Positions 1 through 8,892 of a stretch of 64,000 bases of DNA are shown in pieces. Location: NCBI GenBank assembly GCA_963550135.1, contig CAUVBP010000004.1:17173-81172 (forward strand), given 5' to 3'. The translations under genes and the position numbers were made by a program. The stretch comes from Saccharimonas sp963550135. Lineage in GTDB: Bacteria > Patescibacteriota > Saccharimonadia > Saccharimonadales > Saccharimonadaceae. Numbering within the stretch: the first letter of the stretch is position 1; every line of letters starts with the position of its first letter. The notes under the pieces were generated by a model. It did no database searches. It was not told where the DNA came from and saw nothing but the letters and a program-made list of their open reading frames with translations.

Positions 1-1110
1 TGGACTTCCGTAGTATCGTATGTCGGCGTTTTTCTATTCATAGCAACGCTAATTGCTATCGGACAGCGTCCAGTTGGTGTTCAGGAAGGCGGCAACAATG
101 CGCCACTAGCTAATGCTTCTACTTCAAGTACTAAAAATACCGTAGCGGCTGCAACTTCGGCTAGTACAGTCGATCCAGTTGTTGCTACGAATATAGCCTC
201 ATCACTAGCGGACACCACCAGCATGCCAGTTAGCGCTAACGTGGCGACACTTTCTCAGACGCTGACTATTGAAACGGTAATGTCGCAGACCTCCAGCAAT
301 GCAATTAGCAAGCCGCAGATTGTCCAGCCGACAGCTAATTCGCGGGCGGCTACTACTTATACCACCAAGGCTGGCGATACAGTTGATGCGGTAGCCAGCA
401 AATATGGACTCAAGAAAGAGACTATAGCTTGGGCCAATAATCTATCGTCTGATGCGCTGGAGCCAAATACTACTTTAACAATTCTGCCAGTTGATGGTGT
501 TCAGCATACCGTTAAGGCGGGTGACTCTGTTGATAGCATTGTTGCCAAGTATGGCGGTAATAAGGCTGATGTGGTGTCGTATAATGACCTAGAGCTCACT
601 GGTTCGCTAACTGAAGGTAGGAACATTATTGTTCCTGGCGGTGCTTTGCCAGAAAATGAACGTCCAGGATATGTGGCTCCTCGTGCTGCGGCTAGTAATC
701 GGCGCAGCGCTTATGGGTATGGGTCGGGCCTGGGCGGTTACGGAAGCAATTACAATGGGGTTATCTCTGCCGGTAACAAATATGCATGGGGGAACTGTAC
801 TTGGTATGCTTACGAACGCCGAATGCAGCTAGGACGCCCAGTTGGTAGCTTCTGGGGTAATGCTAGTACTTGGGCTTATGCGGCAGCAGCGGCTGGATTG
901 GCAGTTAATGGTACGCCGGCGCCTGGCGCAATAATGCAAAACGGCGGCGGATATGGCCATGTGGCGATTGTCGAGAGCGTTAATCCGGGCGTATCAATCA
1001 CAATTAGCGAGATGAACGGTTATCGCTTTGGCGGCGGCTTTAATCGCGTTGGTCATGGCCAGATTTCCTGGGGCGAGGCCACTAGCGGTTACTATAGGTA
1101 TATTCACTAA
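1..1110 (+). CDS. LysM-CHAP cell-wall hydrolase, 5' end outside window
   Basis: The frame is open from base 1, so the start lies upstream; 369 residues are visible. A hydrophobic membrane segment covers about residues 4-20. A Ser/Thr/Ala-rich linker follows, then two LysM peptidoglycan-binding repeats (about 118-163 and 165-214), then a CHAP amidase/peptidase domain (about 257-367) with the catalytic Cys266 (NCTWY) and His320 (GHVAIV). The expected role is cleavage of peptidoglycan peptides at the cell surface, for own-wall remodelling or attack on a host wall. The membrane segment points to an anchored or exported protein. A strong terminator follows directly. Confidence 0.9.
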   Translation, partial: WTSVVSYVGVFLFIATLIAIGQRPVGVQEGGNNAPLANASTSSTKNTVAAATSASTVDPVVATNIASSLADTTSMPVSANVATLSQTLTIETVMSQTSSNAISKPQIVQPTANSRAATTYTTKAGDTVDAVASKYGLKKETIAWANNLSSDALEPNTTLTILPVDGVQHTVKAGDSVDSIVAKYGGNKADVVSYNDLELTGSLTEGRNIIVPGGALPENERPGYVAPRAAASNRRSAYGYGSGLGGYGSNYNGVISAGNKYAWGNCTWYAYERRMQLGRPVGSFWGNASTWAYAAAAAGLAVNGTPAPGAIMQNGGGYGHVAIVESVNPGVSITISEMNGYRFGGGFNRVGHGQISWGEATSGYYRYIH

Positions 1111-1129
1111 GTATTTTACAAAACTAATT

Positions 1130-1158
1130 AACACCTCTGTCAAATCAGGGGTGTTTTT
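1130..1158 (+). terminator. intrinsic terminator of the LysM-CHAP gene
   Basis: Arms AACACCTCTG and CAGGGGTGTT (one G-T pair) close a 6-nt loop, followed by a T run. It separates the hydrolase from obgE. Confidence 0.85.
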
Positions 1159-1160
1159 GG

Positions 1161-1166
1161 TATAAT
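1161..1166 (+). promoter_or_regulatory. -10 box of obgE
   Basis: TATAAT ends 8 nt before the obgE ATG, inside the tail of the preceding terminator. Transcription would begin at or next to the start codon. Confidence 0.75.
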
Positions 1167-1174
1167 GTGTCTGT

Positions 1175-2479
1175 ATGTTTGTTGATACAGCTAAAGTTTC
1201 AGTCCAGGCGGGCCGCGGTGGCGACGGCGCGGTCAGTTTTCGCCACGAGATTTACGTTGATAAAGGCGGTCCGGATGGCGGCGATGGGGGTCGCGGCGGT
1301 AATGTTGTGTTTTTGGCGACGGAACAGCTTAATACGCTATTAAACTTTCGTTACAAACCCGAGCTAAAGGCCGAAAATGGTGTCTCGGGCGCCAAGAAAA
1401 AAATGGCAGGCCGCGCTGGCAAGGATTTAGTCATTAAAGTGCCAGTTGGTACCATAGTCAAGCGTGATGGTAAAATCGTCGCCGATTTATCTAAACCAAA
1501 TCAAAAAGCTGTTATTGCTAAGGGTGGCGATGGCGGTTTCGGCAATGCTCACTTTAAGTCGAGTGTCCGTCAAACACCGCGCATGGCAGAAGTGGGCGAG
1601 CTCGGCGAATCGTTCGAGGCAGAATTAGAACTGAAATTATTGGCTGATGTCGGTTTGGTGGGTTTTCCTAATGCTGGTAAGTCAACCTTTTTGAGTGTAG
1701 TGTCAAATGCTCGTCCTGAAATTGCAGATTATGAATTTACTACGTTGACGCCGAATCTCGGTGTAGCTGATGTCGATGACAGCTCGCTTTTAATCGCTGA
1801 TATTCCAGGGTTGATTGAAGGGGCTAGTGATGGTAAAGGACTGGGTGATGCCTTTTTGCGGCACATTGAGAGGACTGCCGTACTACTCCATTTGGTGGAC
1901 GCTTATAGTAACGACGTAGCTGAGCGCTACCTGGCGATCCGCCGCGAACTCAAAAAGTACAGTGCCGAACTGGCGTCGCGTCCCGAGATAGTAGCTTTAA
2001 CTAAATGCGAAGGATTAGATCAGGATATCATTCAAATGCAAATTGACACCTTAAGAGCTGTCACTAGCGAGGACACACAGGTTTTCGCTATTTCTTCGGT
2101 ATCGCATAAAGGCGTAATTGATGTACTGAGAGCTCTGCAGGTGCAAGTTGTAGCAACGCGCGCAGCCGAGAATGAGCAGAAGCAGACTGACGATTTGAAT
2201 AACGATAAACTTGAGACAATCACTCTCAGTGGCAACGAGACGATCTCGAGCAGTTGGGAAGTTTCATACGATGCTGATAAGCAAATCTACCGCGTGTTTG
2301 GCGGCAAGATAGAAAAATTTGCTCGTCGCACCAATTTTGATCAGTTTGAAAGCGTCAATCGTTTACGCGATATCATGCGCCGTTATGGTATCGCGCACGA
2401 GCTAATGCGCCAAGGTGCTACTGGCGATAGCTTGGTGCAGATTGGCGAATCGACGCCGTTTACGCTGGTTGAGCAGTAG
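1175..2479 (+). CDS. obgE: GTPase Obg/CgtA
   Basis: 434 residues in full Obg layout. The Gly-rich Obg fold (about 1-157) is followed by a GTPase domain with the P-loop GFPNAGKST (about 163-171), the G3 motif DIPGLIEGA (about 209) and TKCEG for guanine specificity. A C-terminal OCT domain (about 345-430) contains the typical FGGKIEKFARRT stretch. Obg acts late in 50S subunit assembly and in stress responses. The ATG at 1175 fits a -10 box 8 nt upstream and there is no Shine-Dalgarno, so the mRNA is probably leaderless. It is a single-gene unit as far as can be seen. Confidence 0.97.
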   Translation: MFVDTAKVSVQAGRGGDGAVSFRHEIYVDKGGPDGGDGGRGGNVVFLATEQLNTLLNFRYKPELKAENGVSGAKKKMAGRAGKDLVIKVPVGTIVKRDGKIVADLSKPNQKAVIAKGGDGGFGNAHFKSSVRQTPRMAEVGELGESFEAELELKLLADVGLVGFPNAGKSTFLSVVSNARPEIADYEFTTLTPNLGVADVDDSSLLIADIPGLIEGASDGKGLGDAFLRHIERTAVLLHLVDAYSNDVAERYLAIRRELKKYSAELASRPEIVALTKCEGLDQDIIQMQIDTLRAVTSEDTQVFAISSVSHKGVIDVLRALQVQVVATRAAENEQKQTDDLNNDKLETITLSGNETISSSWEVSYDADKQIYRVFGGKIEKFARRTNFDQFESVNRLRDIMRRYGIAHELMRQGATGDSLVQIGESTPFTLVEQ

Positions 2480-2505
2480 ATTTGGGCGTCGTCTGGTAGC
2501 TTTGC

Positions 2506-2511
2506 TATACT
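2506..2511 (+). promoter_or_regulatory. extended -10 box of sbcB
   Basis: TGCTATACT with the hexamer ending 6 nt before the ATG at 2518; no ribosome site lies between. Confidence 0.7.
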
Positions 2512-2517
2512 ATAGTT

Positions 2518-3933
2518 ATGGCGCAAACATTTTTCTTCTACGACCTCGAAACCAGCGGACTAAACCCGCGACAAGACCGCATCATGCAGTTTGCTGGGCA
2601 GCGAACGGATATGGACCTTGAGCCAATTGGTGAGCCGTATAATCTGCTGGTGACGCTGAATGATGATACTTTGCCGAGCCCCGATGCGCTGATGGTGACT
2701 GGCATCACGCCGCAAAAAACGGTCGAGGAAGGCTACACTGAGGCACAGTTTGCACGGATGCTGAGTGAGGAAATTTTTACGCCGGATACTATTGCGGTTG
2801 GTTTTAATAATATTCGGTTTGACGACGAATTTATCCGCCATTTGTTGTGGCGCAATTTTCATGATCCTTACGAATGGAGCTGGAAAGACGGTCGCTCGCG
2901 TTGGGACTTGCTAGATGTGGTGCGATTGACGCGGGCGCTCAGGCCGGAAGGAATCAAGTGGCCGCTTGATGCTAAAGGTGAGCCTAGCAACCGCCTAGAG
3001 CTGATCACCAGCGCTAATGGTATTGCGCATGAAAATGCTCATGACGCTTTGGCGGACGTGACGGCGCTGATTGCCGTGACGAAATTGATTAAGCAAAAGC
3101 AGCCGCAGCTGTATGACTATTTACTAAAAATGCGTGACAAAAAAGTAGTCCAGCAACTGGTCAATGTGGACGACAAAAAACCGTTTGTCTATGCCAGTGG
3201 GCGTTACGATAAAGAATTTGCCAAAACTACGGTGGCATTTCCACTGACGACCAGTCGAAACGGCGGTGTGGTTGTCTATGATCTGCGCTATGATCCGACG
3301 CCGTTTGTTGAGCTGAGTACTGAAGAATTATCGAAGAAAATCTTTGCTTCGTGGGAAGAGCGCCAGGCCGAAGATTTCGTTAAATTGCCAGTCAAAGAGT
3401 TGCAGTACAATCGCTGTCCGGCGGTGGCGCCACTGGGTGTGCTGGAGCAGGGCGATGGCTGGCAGAAGATTTCGCTTGATCTAAAGACAGTGCAGAAACA
3501 TCAAAATATTTTACTAAATCACCCGGACTTTGCCGAAAAATTACGGACTATTTTTGAAAACAAGCCAGCCTTCAAGAAACTGCCCGATCCGGAAGCGCAA
3601 TTGTATGAAGGCTTTTTGAACGACCGTGATCGTATCCGTGTCGAGGCGGTGCGTAATGCTGATGAGCGCGAGCTGGCTGATTTTCATCCAGAGTTTCAGG
3701 ACGAACGGTTAGCGCCGCTATTGCTACACTACAAAGCACGTAATTTTCCGCGCTCACTCAGTGAAGATGATCTGGCGCAGTGGGAAGCGTGGCGGGCTCA
3801 GCGCTTGCAGGCACAATTGCCAGGGTTTATGACAGCTTTGCATCGTTTAGCGCCGACAGCGACTGACGAGCAGCAGTTTATTTTGCAAGAATTGCAATTG
3901 TGGGCTGAGTCTACGTTACCGGCTAGCGACTAA
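2518..3933 (+). CDS. sbcB: exodeoxyribonuclease I
   Basis: 471 residues, close to the E. coli ExoI length of 475. An N-terminal DnaQ-like DEDDh exonuclease has D9/E11 (YDLET), an Asp in RFDDEF (about 102), and H175/D180 in HDALADV. The ExoI-specific region follows, with SH3-like and C-terminal helical parts (GRYDKEF, then KLPVKELQYNRCP). The enzyme degrades single-stranded DNA 3' to 5' in recombination and mismatch repair. A -10 box 6 nt upstream decides the start. Confidence 0.93.
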   Translation: MAQTFFFYDLETSGLNPRQDRIMQFAGQRTDMDLEPIGEPYNLLVTLNDDTLPSPDALMVTGITPQKTVEEGYTEAQFARMLSEEIFTPDTIAVGFNNIRFDDEFIRHLLWRNFHDPYEWSWKDGRSRWDLLDVVRLTRALRPEGIKWPLDAKGEPSNRLELITSANGIAHENAHDALADVTALIAVTKLIKQKQPQLYDYLLKMRDKKVVQQLVNVDDKKPFVYASGRYDKEFAKTTVAFPLTTSRNGGVVVYDLRYDPTPFVELSTEELSKKIFASWEERQAEDFVKLPVKELQYNRCPAVAPLGVLEQGDGWQKISLDLKTVQKHQNILLNHPDFAEKLRTIFENKPAFKKLPDPEAQLYEGFLNDRDRIRVEAVRNADERELADFHPEFQDERLAPLLLHYKARNFPRSLSEDDLAQWEAWRAQRLQAQLPGFMTALHRLAPTATDEQQFILQELQLWAESTLPASD

Positions 3934-3952
3934 AACTCTCGTGTGCTGGTAG

Positions 3953-4213
3953 CTATTCTTTTGGAGGCAACGGACGTTGAATAGTATTTTCTATGTAGGT
4001 GAATATGTTTATGACTATCATTGCGTATAGCAATAGCATAACCCAGTATGGTACTGATATGTGTGTACCAGGTATAGCGCCGACTAGTACGAAATTCATT
4101 AGCGAATCGTAAATGTCGTGGCGCAGCAAAAATAGAGGTACACCGATAAGGCACGCCAATACAACACGAATCTTGATGCTGAGGACAGCGAATAGTTCAA
4201 TTAATGCTCTCAT
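3953..4213 (-). CDS. small hypothetical membrane protein
   Basis: 86 residues with hydrophobic helices at about 15-32, 38-50 and 57-75; no family recognised. The minus-strand extended -10 TGCTATAGT (4222-4227) ends 8 nt before the ATG, supporting a real leaderless gene. The C-terminus is charged (RPLPPKE). It converges on sbcB with a 19-bp gap. Confidence 0.6.
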   Translation of the reverse strand: MRALIELFAVLSIKIRVVLACLIGVPLFLLRHDIYDSLMNFVLVGAIPGTHISVPYWVMLLLYAMIVINIFTYIENTIQRPLPPKE

Positions 4214-4349
4214 TTGACTATACTATAGCAAATATACTATAGTATGTGCAACGATAAGCACGATACAGTTTTAGTTTATTTGGATGATATTTAAAGTGTA
4301 ATACGTGCACAGATGTTTTGCGGTAATGGATTTTTTTACCGAAAAATGC

Positions 4350-4355
4350 TAAAAT
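4350..4355 (+). promoter_or_regulatory. extended -10 box of uvrA
   Basis: TGCTAAAAT, ending 8 nt before the uvrA ATG. The rest of the 150-bp gap upstream (4214-4363) holds only promoter-like AT-rich sequence. Confidence 0.6.
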
Positions 4356-4363
4356 AAGTAGTC

Positions 4364-7195
4364 ATGTCAGATAGTATCAAGATCACCGGTGCACGCCAGA
4401 ATAACTTAAAAAACGTGAGTTTGGAAATTCCACGCGATAAGTTTGTGGTGGTGACAGGACTTAGCGGCAGCGGTAAATCAAGCCTGGTTTTCGATACTAT
4501 CTATGCCGAAGGGCAACGGCGCTATGTTGAAAGCTTGAGCAGTTATGCGCGGCAATTCTTGGGCATCATGGACAAGCCAGATGTCGACTCAATTGATGGA
4601 TTGAGCCCGGCAATTTCAATAGATCAAAAATCAACCAGTCGTAATCCGCGTTCAACGGTTGCCACGGTAACAGAAATTTACGACTATTTACGCTTGTTGT
4701 TCGCGCGTGTTGGCGTACCTCATTGTCCGGCACTTTTGCCAGATGGTAAGCGCTGCGGCAAGCCGGTACAACGACGAACAGCACAATCAATTATTGATGA
4801 AATCATGAAATTACCTGAAGGCGCAAAATTAATGATTCTGGCGCCGATTGTCAGTCAGAAAAAAGGCGAGTTTCAGCATATTCCTGAACAGTATATGCGC
4901 AGCGGTTTTGCTCGAGCGCGAGTGGACGGCGTAATTTATGCACTAGATGAGTTTCCAGAATTACAAAAGAGTTATAAACATGATATCGAATTGGTCGTAG
5001 ACCGCTTGGTGATGCGTCCAGATATGATTTCGCGCGTATCGCAATCGGTCGAACAATCGTTAGAATTGGCTGGCGGCATAGTCCAAGTGTTGGATGCGGA
5101 TAGCGGCGAGATTTTGACTTATAGCCAACGCTATGCCTGTGTGGATCACCCGGGCGAGGAGATTCCTGAATTGGAGCCGCGGCTATTCAGTTTTAACGCG
5201 CCGCAAGGTGCTTGTCCAGTATGTACGGGGCTGGGCACACGAATGGAGATTGATCCTAGCTTGGTTTTTAACAAAAACTTGACGATTGCTGAGGGTGCGA
5301 TTCGTCCGTTTAATCGTTTCAGTGTTGATGCTTGGTATATGAAACGGCTTGAAGCGGTGGCGGCTGAACATGGTTTTAGTCTACACGTACCAGTGCGCGA
5401 ACTAAGCGACGATGTGCGGAAATTATTGATGTATGGTACAGGCGAGCAAAAATATCGCGTTGAGCTAGGTAATGGCCGGCACTATGATTCAACATTTGAA
5501 GGGATTATTCCAAATCTCGAGCGTCGTCACCGCGAAACTGATAGCGACTTCATGCGCAAAGATATTGAGCGATTTATGCGTGAGCGCAAATGCACAGCCT
5601 GCAAGGGCGCTCGCCTTAAACCGGTAGTCTTAGCGGTGACGGTTAGCGGCTTGTCGATTATGGATATTTGTAATCTAGACGTCGAGAACGCCTTAGATGT
5701 CTTTAGCCAGCTGAAATTTGACGACAACGAAATGAAGATCGTCAAACTAGTGATTAAAGAGATTAACGCTCGTCTGGGATTTATGAATAACGTAGGGTTG
5801 AATTATCTAGAACTGGGGCGAGCTGCTAATACTCTGAGCGGCGGCGAGGCACAGCGGATTCGTCTAGCGACACAGATTGGCTCTGGGCTGCAAGGGGTGC
5901 TATATGTTTTAGACGAGCCGTCAATTGGCTTGCATCAGCGCGACAACGATCGATTGATCAAAACGCTCAAGCATTTGCGCGATCTGGGCAATACCGTATT
6001 GGTTGTCGAACATGACGAAGAGACGATCGCTGCAGCTGATTTTTTGGTGGACGTGGGTCCAGGTGCTGGCGTGCATGGCGGCGAGATTGTAGCTGCTGGC
6101 ACGCCAGCCGAGGTGGCGCAGAATCCAGCCAGTATCACTGGGCGATATTTATCTGGAGCAGAAAAGATATCGGTTCCCAAGAAACGCCGTGCGGTCGAGA
6201 AAGATCGCAAACTTGTTGTTCGCGGCGCTAAGGAGAATAACCTAAAAAATATTGATGTCGAGTTTCCGTTGGGCGTAATGACACTAGTGACTGGCGTTAG
6301 CGGCAGCGGCAAGTCGACATTAGTCAATGACATTGTAGCCAACGAATTGACGGCGCGTCTGCATCGAGCGCAGACCGTACCGGGCGACCATGATAGAATC
6401 GACGGTGTCAAGCAATTAGATAAAGCTATCGTCATTGATCAGTCGGCGATAGGACGTACACCGCGTTCTAATCCAGCAACTTATACGGGCGTGTTTACGC
6501 AGATTCGCGAATTGTTTGTTAATACCCCTGAGGCTAATATTCGCGGTTACAAAGCAGGGCGTTTTAGTTTCAATGTCAAGGGTGGTCGCTGCGAGAATTG
6601 CCAAGGCGACGGTGTGATAAAGATTGAAATGCACTTTTTGCCGGACGTTTATATACAGTGCCCAGAATGCCACGGCAAGCGTTACAACCGCGAAGCGCTA
6701 GAGATTAAATATAAGGGCAAAACTATTAGCGATATTCTAGAAATGACGGTCGAGCAAGCCTGCGAGTTCTTTACTAATATTCCAGCTATCTCCCGCAAGC
6801 TCGAGACAATTAACGAAGTTGGTTTGGGCTATGTGAAGCTTGGGCAGCCAGCGACGACGTTCTCTGGCGGTGAGGCGCAGCGCATTAAATTGGCAACAGA
6901 GCTATCACGTCGTTCGACTGGTAAAACACTTTATATACTCGACGAGCCAACGACTGGCTTGCATACTGCTGATGTGCGCAAATTGCTCGAGATTTTACAA
7001 AAATTAGTCGATGGTGGTAACAGTATGATAATCATTGAGCATAATCTGGAAGTCATTAAATGCGCTGATTGGATTATTGATATGGGTCCAGAGGGTGGAC
7101 AAGGCGGCGGCAGAGTGGTTGCCGCTGGCACACCAGAAGACGTCTCAAACAATCCAGAAAGTCAAACTGGGAAATACTTACAGAAGCTGTTATAA
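4364..7195 (+). CDS. uvrA: excinuclease ABC subunit A
   Basis: 943 residues, full length. Two ABC ATPase modules: Walker A at about 32-39 and 641-650 (SGSGKST), signatures LSGGEAQR (about 490) and FSGGEAQR (about 833), and Walker B sequences before DEPSIGLH and DEPTTGLH. The C-terminal zinc finger is intact (CENC...CPEC); the first has C-x2-H plus CPVC instead of four cysteines. UvrA dimers find bulky lesions and load UvrB for nucleotide excision repair; uvrC is at 48546 and uvrB is not in the window. Confidence 0.98.
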   Translation: MSDSIKITGARQNNLKNVSLEIPRDKFVVVTGLSGSGKSSLVFDTIYAEGQRRYVESLSSYARQFLGIMDKPDVDSIDGLSPAISIDQKSTSRNPRSTVATVTEIYDYLRLLFARVGVPHCPALLPDGKRCGKPVQRRTAQSIIDEIMKLPEGAKLMILAPIVSQKKGEFQHIPEQYMRSGFARARVDGVIYALDEFPELQKSYKHDIELVVDRLVMRPDMISRVSQSVEQSLELAGGIVQVLDADSGEILTYSQRYACVDHPGEEIPELEPRLFSFNAPQGACPVCTGLGTRMEIDPSLVFNKNLTIAEGAIRPFNRFSVDAWYMKRLEAVAAEHGFSLHVPVRELSDDVRKLLMYGTGEQKYRVELGNGRHYDSTFEGIIPNLERRHRETDSDFMRKDIERFMRERKCTACKGARLKPVVLAVTVSGLSIMDICNLDVENALDVFSQLKFDDNEMKIVKLVIKEINARLGFMNNVGLNYLELGRAANTLSGGEAQRIRLATQIGSGLQGVLYVLDEPSIGLHQRDNDRLIKTLKHLRDLGNTVLVVEHDEETIAAADFLVDVGPGAGVHGGEIVAAGTPAEVAQNPASITGRYLSGAEKISVPKKRRAVEKDRKLVVRGAKENNLKNIDVEFPLGVMTLVTGVSGSGKSTLVNDIVANELTARLHRAQTVPGDHDRIDGVKQLDKAIVIDQSAIGRTPRSNPATYTGVFTQIRELFVNTPEANIRGYKAGRFSFNVKGGRCENCQGDGVIKIEMHFLPDVYIQCPECHGKRYNREALEIKYKGKTISDILEMTVEQACEFFTNIPAISRKLETINEVGLGYVKLGQPATTFSGGEAQRIKLATELSRRSTGKTLYILDEPTTGLHTADVRKLLEILQKLVDGGNSMIIIEHNLEVIKCADWIIDMGPEGGQGGGRVVAAGTPEDVSNNPESQTGKYLQKLL

Positions 7196-7216
7196 ACGAT
7201 AATCTTTGCAAAGACT

Positions 7217-7246
7217 AAAAACCTAATCTCAGACGAAAGATTTGGT
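7217..7246 (-). terminator. probable terminator of the DedA gene
   Basis: A 9-bp hairpin (ACCTAATCT / AGATTTGGT, one mismatch) followed on the minus strand by a T run, between the convergent ends of uvrA and the DedA gene. Confidence 0.4.
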
Positions 7247-7257
7247 GCGGATTTGCG

Positions 7258-7917
7258 TTATTTTTTCCGTTTGGACGTCTTGGTTTTTGAGAATAAAACT
7301 TGGAGCTGTTTTTTGAGAGCCGCGCGGTTTGATGGTTTCTTGAGCGCGTGAATAATCATCGGCGAGACAGAGAGGAATATAATTATAAGCGCAGCAACCT
7401 CGATGTTAACGCCTGCTTTGGTAAGTAATTCACCGGCGTAATAACCTAGATAAACAAACAGTGATGACCACAAGAATCCGCCGATAATGTTAAAAACCAA
7501 AAATGTTCTGTAATGCATTTTGCTGGCGCCAGCAACGATTGGCGCAAAAGTTCGGACAATCGGCGCAAAACGAGCCAACACGATAGTAATTGAACCGTGC
7601 TTGTCGTAGAATTTTTCAGTTTGCTCTAAATATTTTTTCTTGAAAAAACGCGAATTTTCTTTTTCAAATAATTTGCGGCCGACCTTATGTCCAAAACTAT
7701 AGCCAACACTATCGCCTAGCACGGCTGCCAAAAATATCAGGATAGCGAATAGATGAATGTCAATTGGCAAAATATGCTGTTGTACCATATATGCCGCCGT
7801 AAATAGCAAGCTATCGCCTGGAAATATGAAGCCGATTAATAAACCTGACTCAGCGAAGACTACCAATAAGATAATTGGCACGCCAAGATGAATAATCAAA
7901 TTAATAAAGGCTTCCAT
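7258..7917 (-). CDS. DedA-family membrane protein
   Basis: 219 residues from ATG 7917. A GTG at 7950 is also in frame, but the -10 box TGCTATAAT (7928-7933) lies between them, so the shorter form is preferred. DedA/SNARE-associated features: the re-entrant motif FIFPGDSLLF near the N-terminus, ARFAPIVRTFAPIVAG in the middle, and 4-5 hydrophobic segments. Family members flip or scavenge lipid carriers such as undecaprenyl phosphate at the inner membrane. The C-terminus is very basic. Confidence 0.88.
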   Translation of the reverse strand: MEAFINLIIHLGVPIILLVVFAESGLLIGFIFPGDSLLFTAAYMVQQHILPIDIHLFAILIFLAAVLGDSVGYSFGHKVGRKLFEKENSRFFKKKYLEQTEKFYDKHGSITIVLARFAPIVRTFAPIVAGASKMHYRTFLVFNIIGGFLWSSLFVYLGYYAGELLTKAGVNIEVAALIIIFLSVSPMIIHALKKPSNRAALKKQLQVLFSKTKTSKRKK

Positions 7918-7927
7918 GCTAGAGATG

Positions 7928-7933
7928 ATTATA
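7928..7933 (-). promoter_or_regulatory. extended -10 box deciding the DedA start
   Basis: Minus-strand TGCTATAAT ends 10 nt before ATG 7917 and downstream of the alternative GTG at 7950. Confidence 0.65.
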
Positions 7934-8049
7934 GCACAGATTTCTAGCACCAGCTAATGGAATAGGTTTGGGTTTAAAAATTTATTGTCGAAACGAATCG
8001 GGAATATCGTGAATTACTAGCTTGGTTAGAATCATTATCATAAACATGT

Positions 8050-8055
8050 TATAAT
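8050..8055 (+). promoter_or_regulatory. -10 box of rplY
   Basis: TATAAT 52 nt before the ATG. Unlike most first genes here, the message has a true leader with purine-rich ribosome sites (GGAAAGG, GAAAGGAAGAGAG). Confidence 0.6.
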
Positions 8056-8107
8056 AGAGAAGCAATAGTAAACCTCCGGAAAGGTATCTAACGAAAGGAA
8101 GAGAGAA

Positions 8108-8812
8108 ATGGGAGAAAAAATTACTCTGAAGATTGCTAAGCGCGAAGTGCTTGGCAAAAAAGTTAAGACGCTACGTCGCCAAGGAATTACGCCAGGCGTG
8201 GTCTACGGTGCGGGTATGGAAGCGGTGCCGATTCAGGCTGAAGCTGGCGAAGTGCTGCGCGTCTATAAGTTAGCTGGCAAGCATACGCCCGTCCAGTTGC
8301 TAGGCAGCGAGCGGCGCATAGCGATGATTAAGGATGTTGAATCATATCCGACTAGGTCAAATGCTCTTCGTCATATTTCTTTTCACGCAGTTCGGGCTGA
8401 TGAGCCAGTAATTGCCGAGGTGCCGATTCGTTTGAGCGGTACAGGAGAATCTGAGGCGGAGCGTGCCGGCTTGGTAGTGCTACAAGCGCTTGAGAAGATC
8501 AAGGTCAAGGCCTTGCCGATGGATCTGCCAGAAGCATTGGAAGCGCCGACGAGCGGTCTTGTTAAAGAAGGCGACCGCGTGACTGTGGGCGATATTGTTT
8601 TGCCGGATGGTGTTGAGCTGGTCGATAGCGACGACGGCCGCGAAGGCACGGCTGACGACGATACTACCGTAAAAGATTTGGTTGTGGCAAACGTCTATGA
8701 GCCGAGCGCTCTAGCAGCTGCCAACGATGCGGCGGCCGGCGAAGCTGAGTCCGCTGACGCCGAGCAGGTCGAAGTTACGGGAGAAGCTGAAAAGACTGAA
8801 GCGTCGGAATAG
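8108..8812 (+). CDS. rplY: 50S ribosomal protein L25/Ctc, long form
   Basis: 234 residues. An N-terminal L25 5S-rRNA-binding domain (about 1-95) is followed by the TL5/Ctc beta domain (about 100-195), then an acidic Ala/Glu-rich tail. It binds 5S rRNA in the large subunit. The long form is typical of Gram-positive and Thermus-like bacteria. A bidirectional terminator closes the unit. Confidence 0.93.
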   Translation: MGEKITLKIAKREVLGKKVKTLRRQGITPGVVYGAGMEAVPIQAEAGEVLRVYKLAGKHTPVQLLGSERRIAMIKDVESYPTRSNALRHISFHAVRADEPVIAEVPIRLSGTGESEAERAGLVVLQALEKIKVKALPMDLPEALEAPTSGLVKEGDRVTVGDIVLPDGVELVDSDDGREGTADDDTTVKDLVVANVYEPSALAAANDAAAGEAESADAEQVEVTGEAEKTEASE

Positions 8813-8829
8813 TCTAGTCTTAGATTATC

Positions 8830-8863
8830 AAAAAACACCGTCATGATTTGGCGGTGTTTTTCT
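8830..8863 (+). terminator. bidirectional terminator between rplY and the ABC gene
   Basis: AACACCG / CGGTGTT stem with an A run before and a T run after, so it can end rplY (+) and the convergent ABC transporter (-). Confidence 0.85.
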
Positions 8864-8892
8864 ATTGCTTCTATAGTCGTAAACTCTAGAAA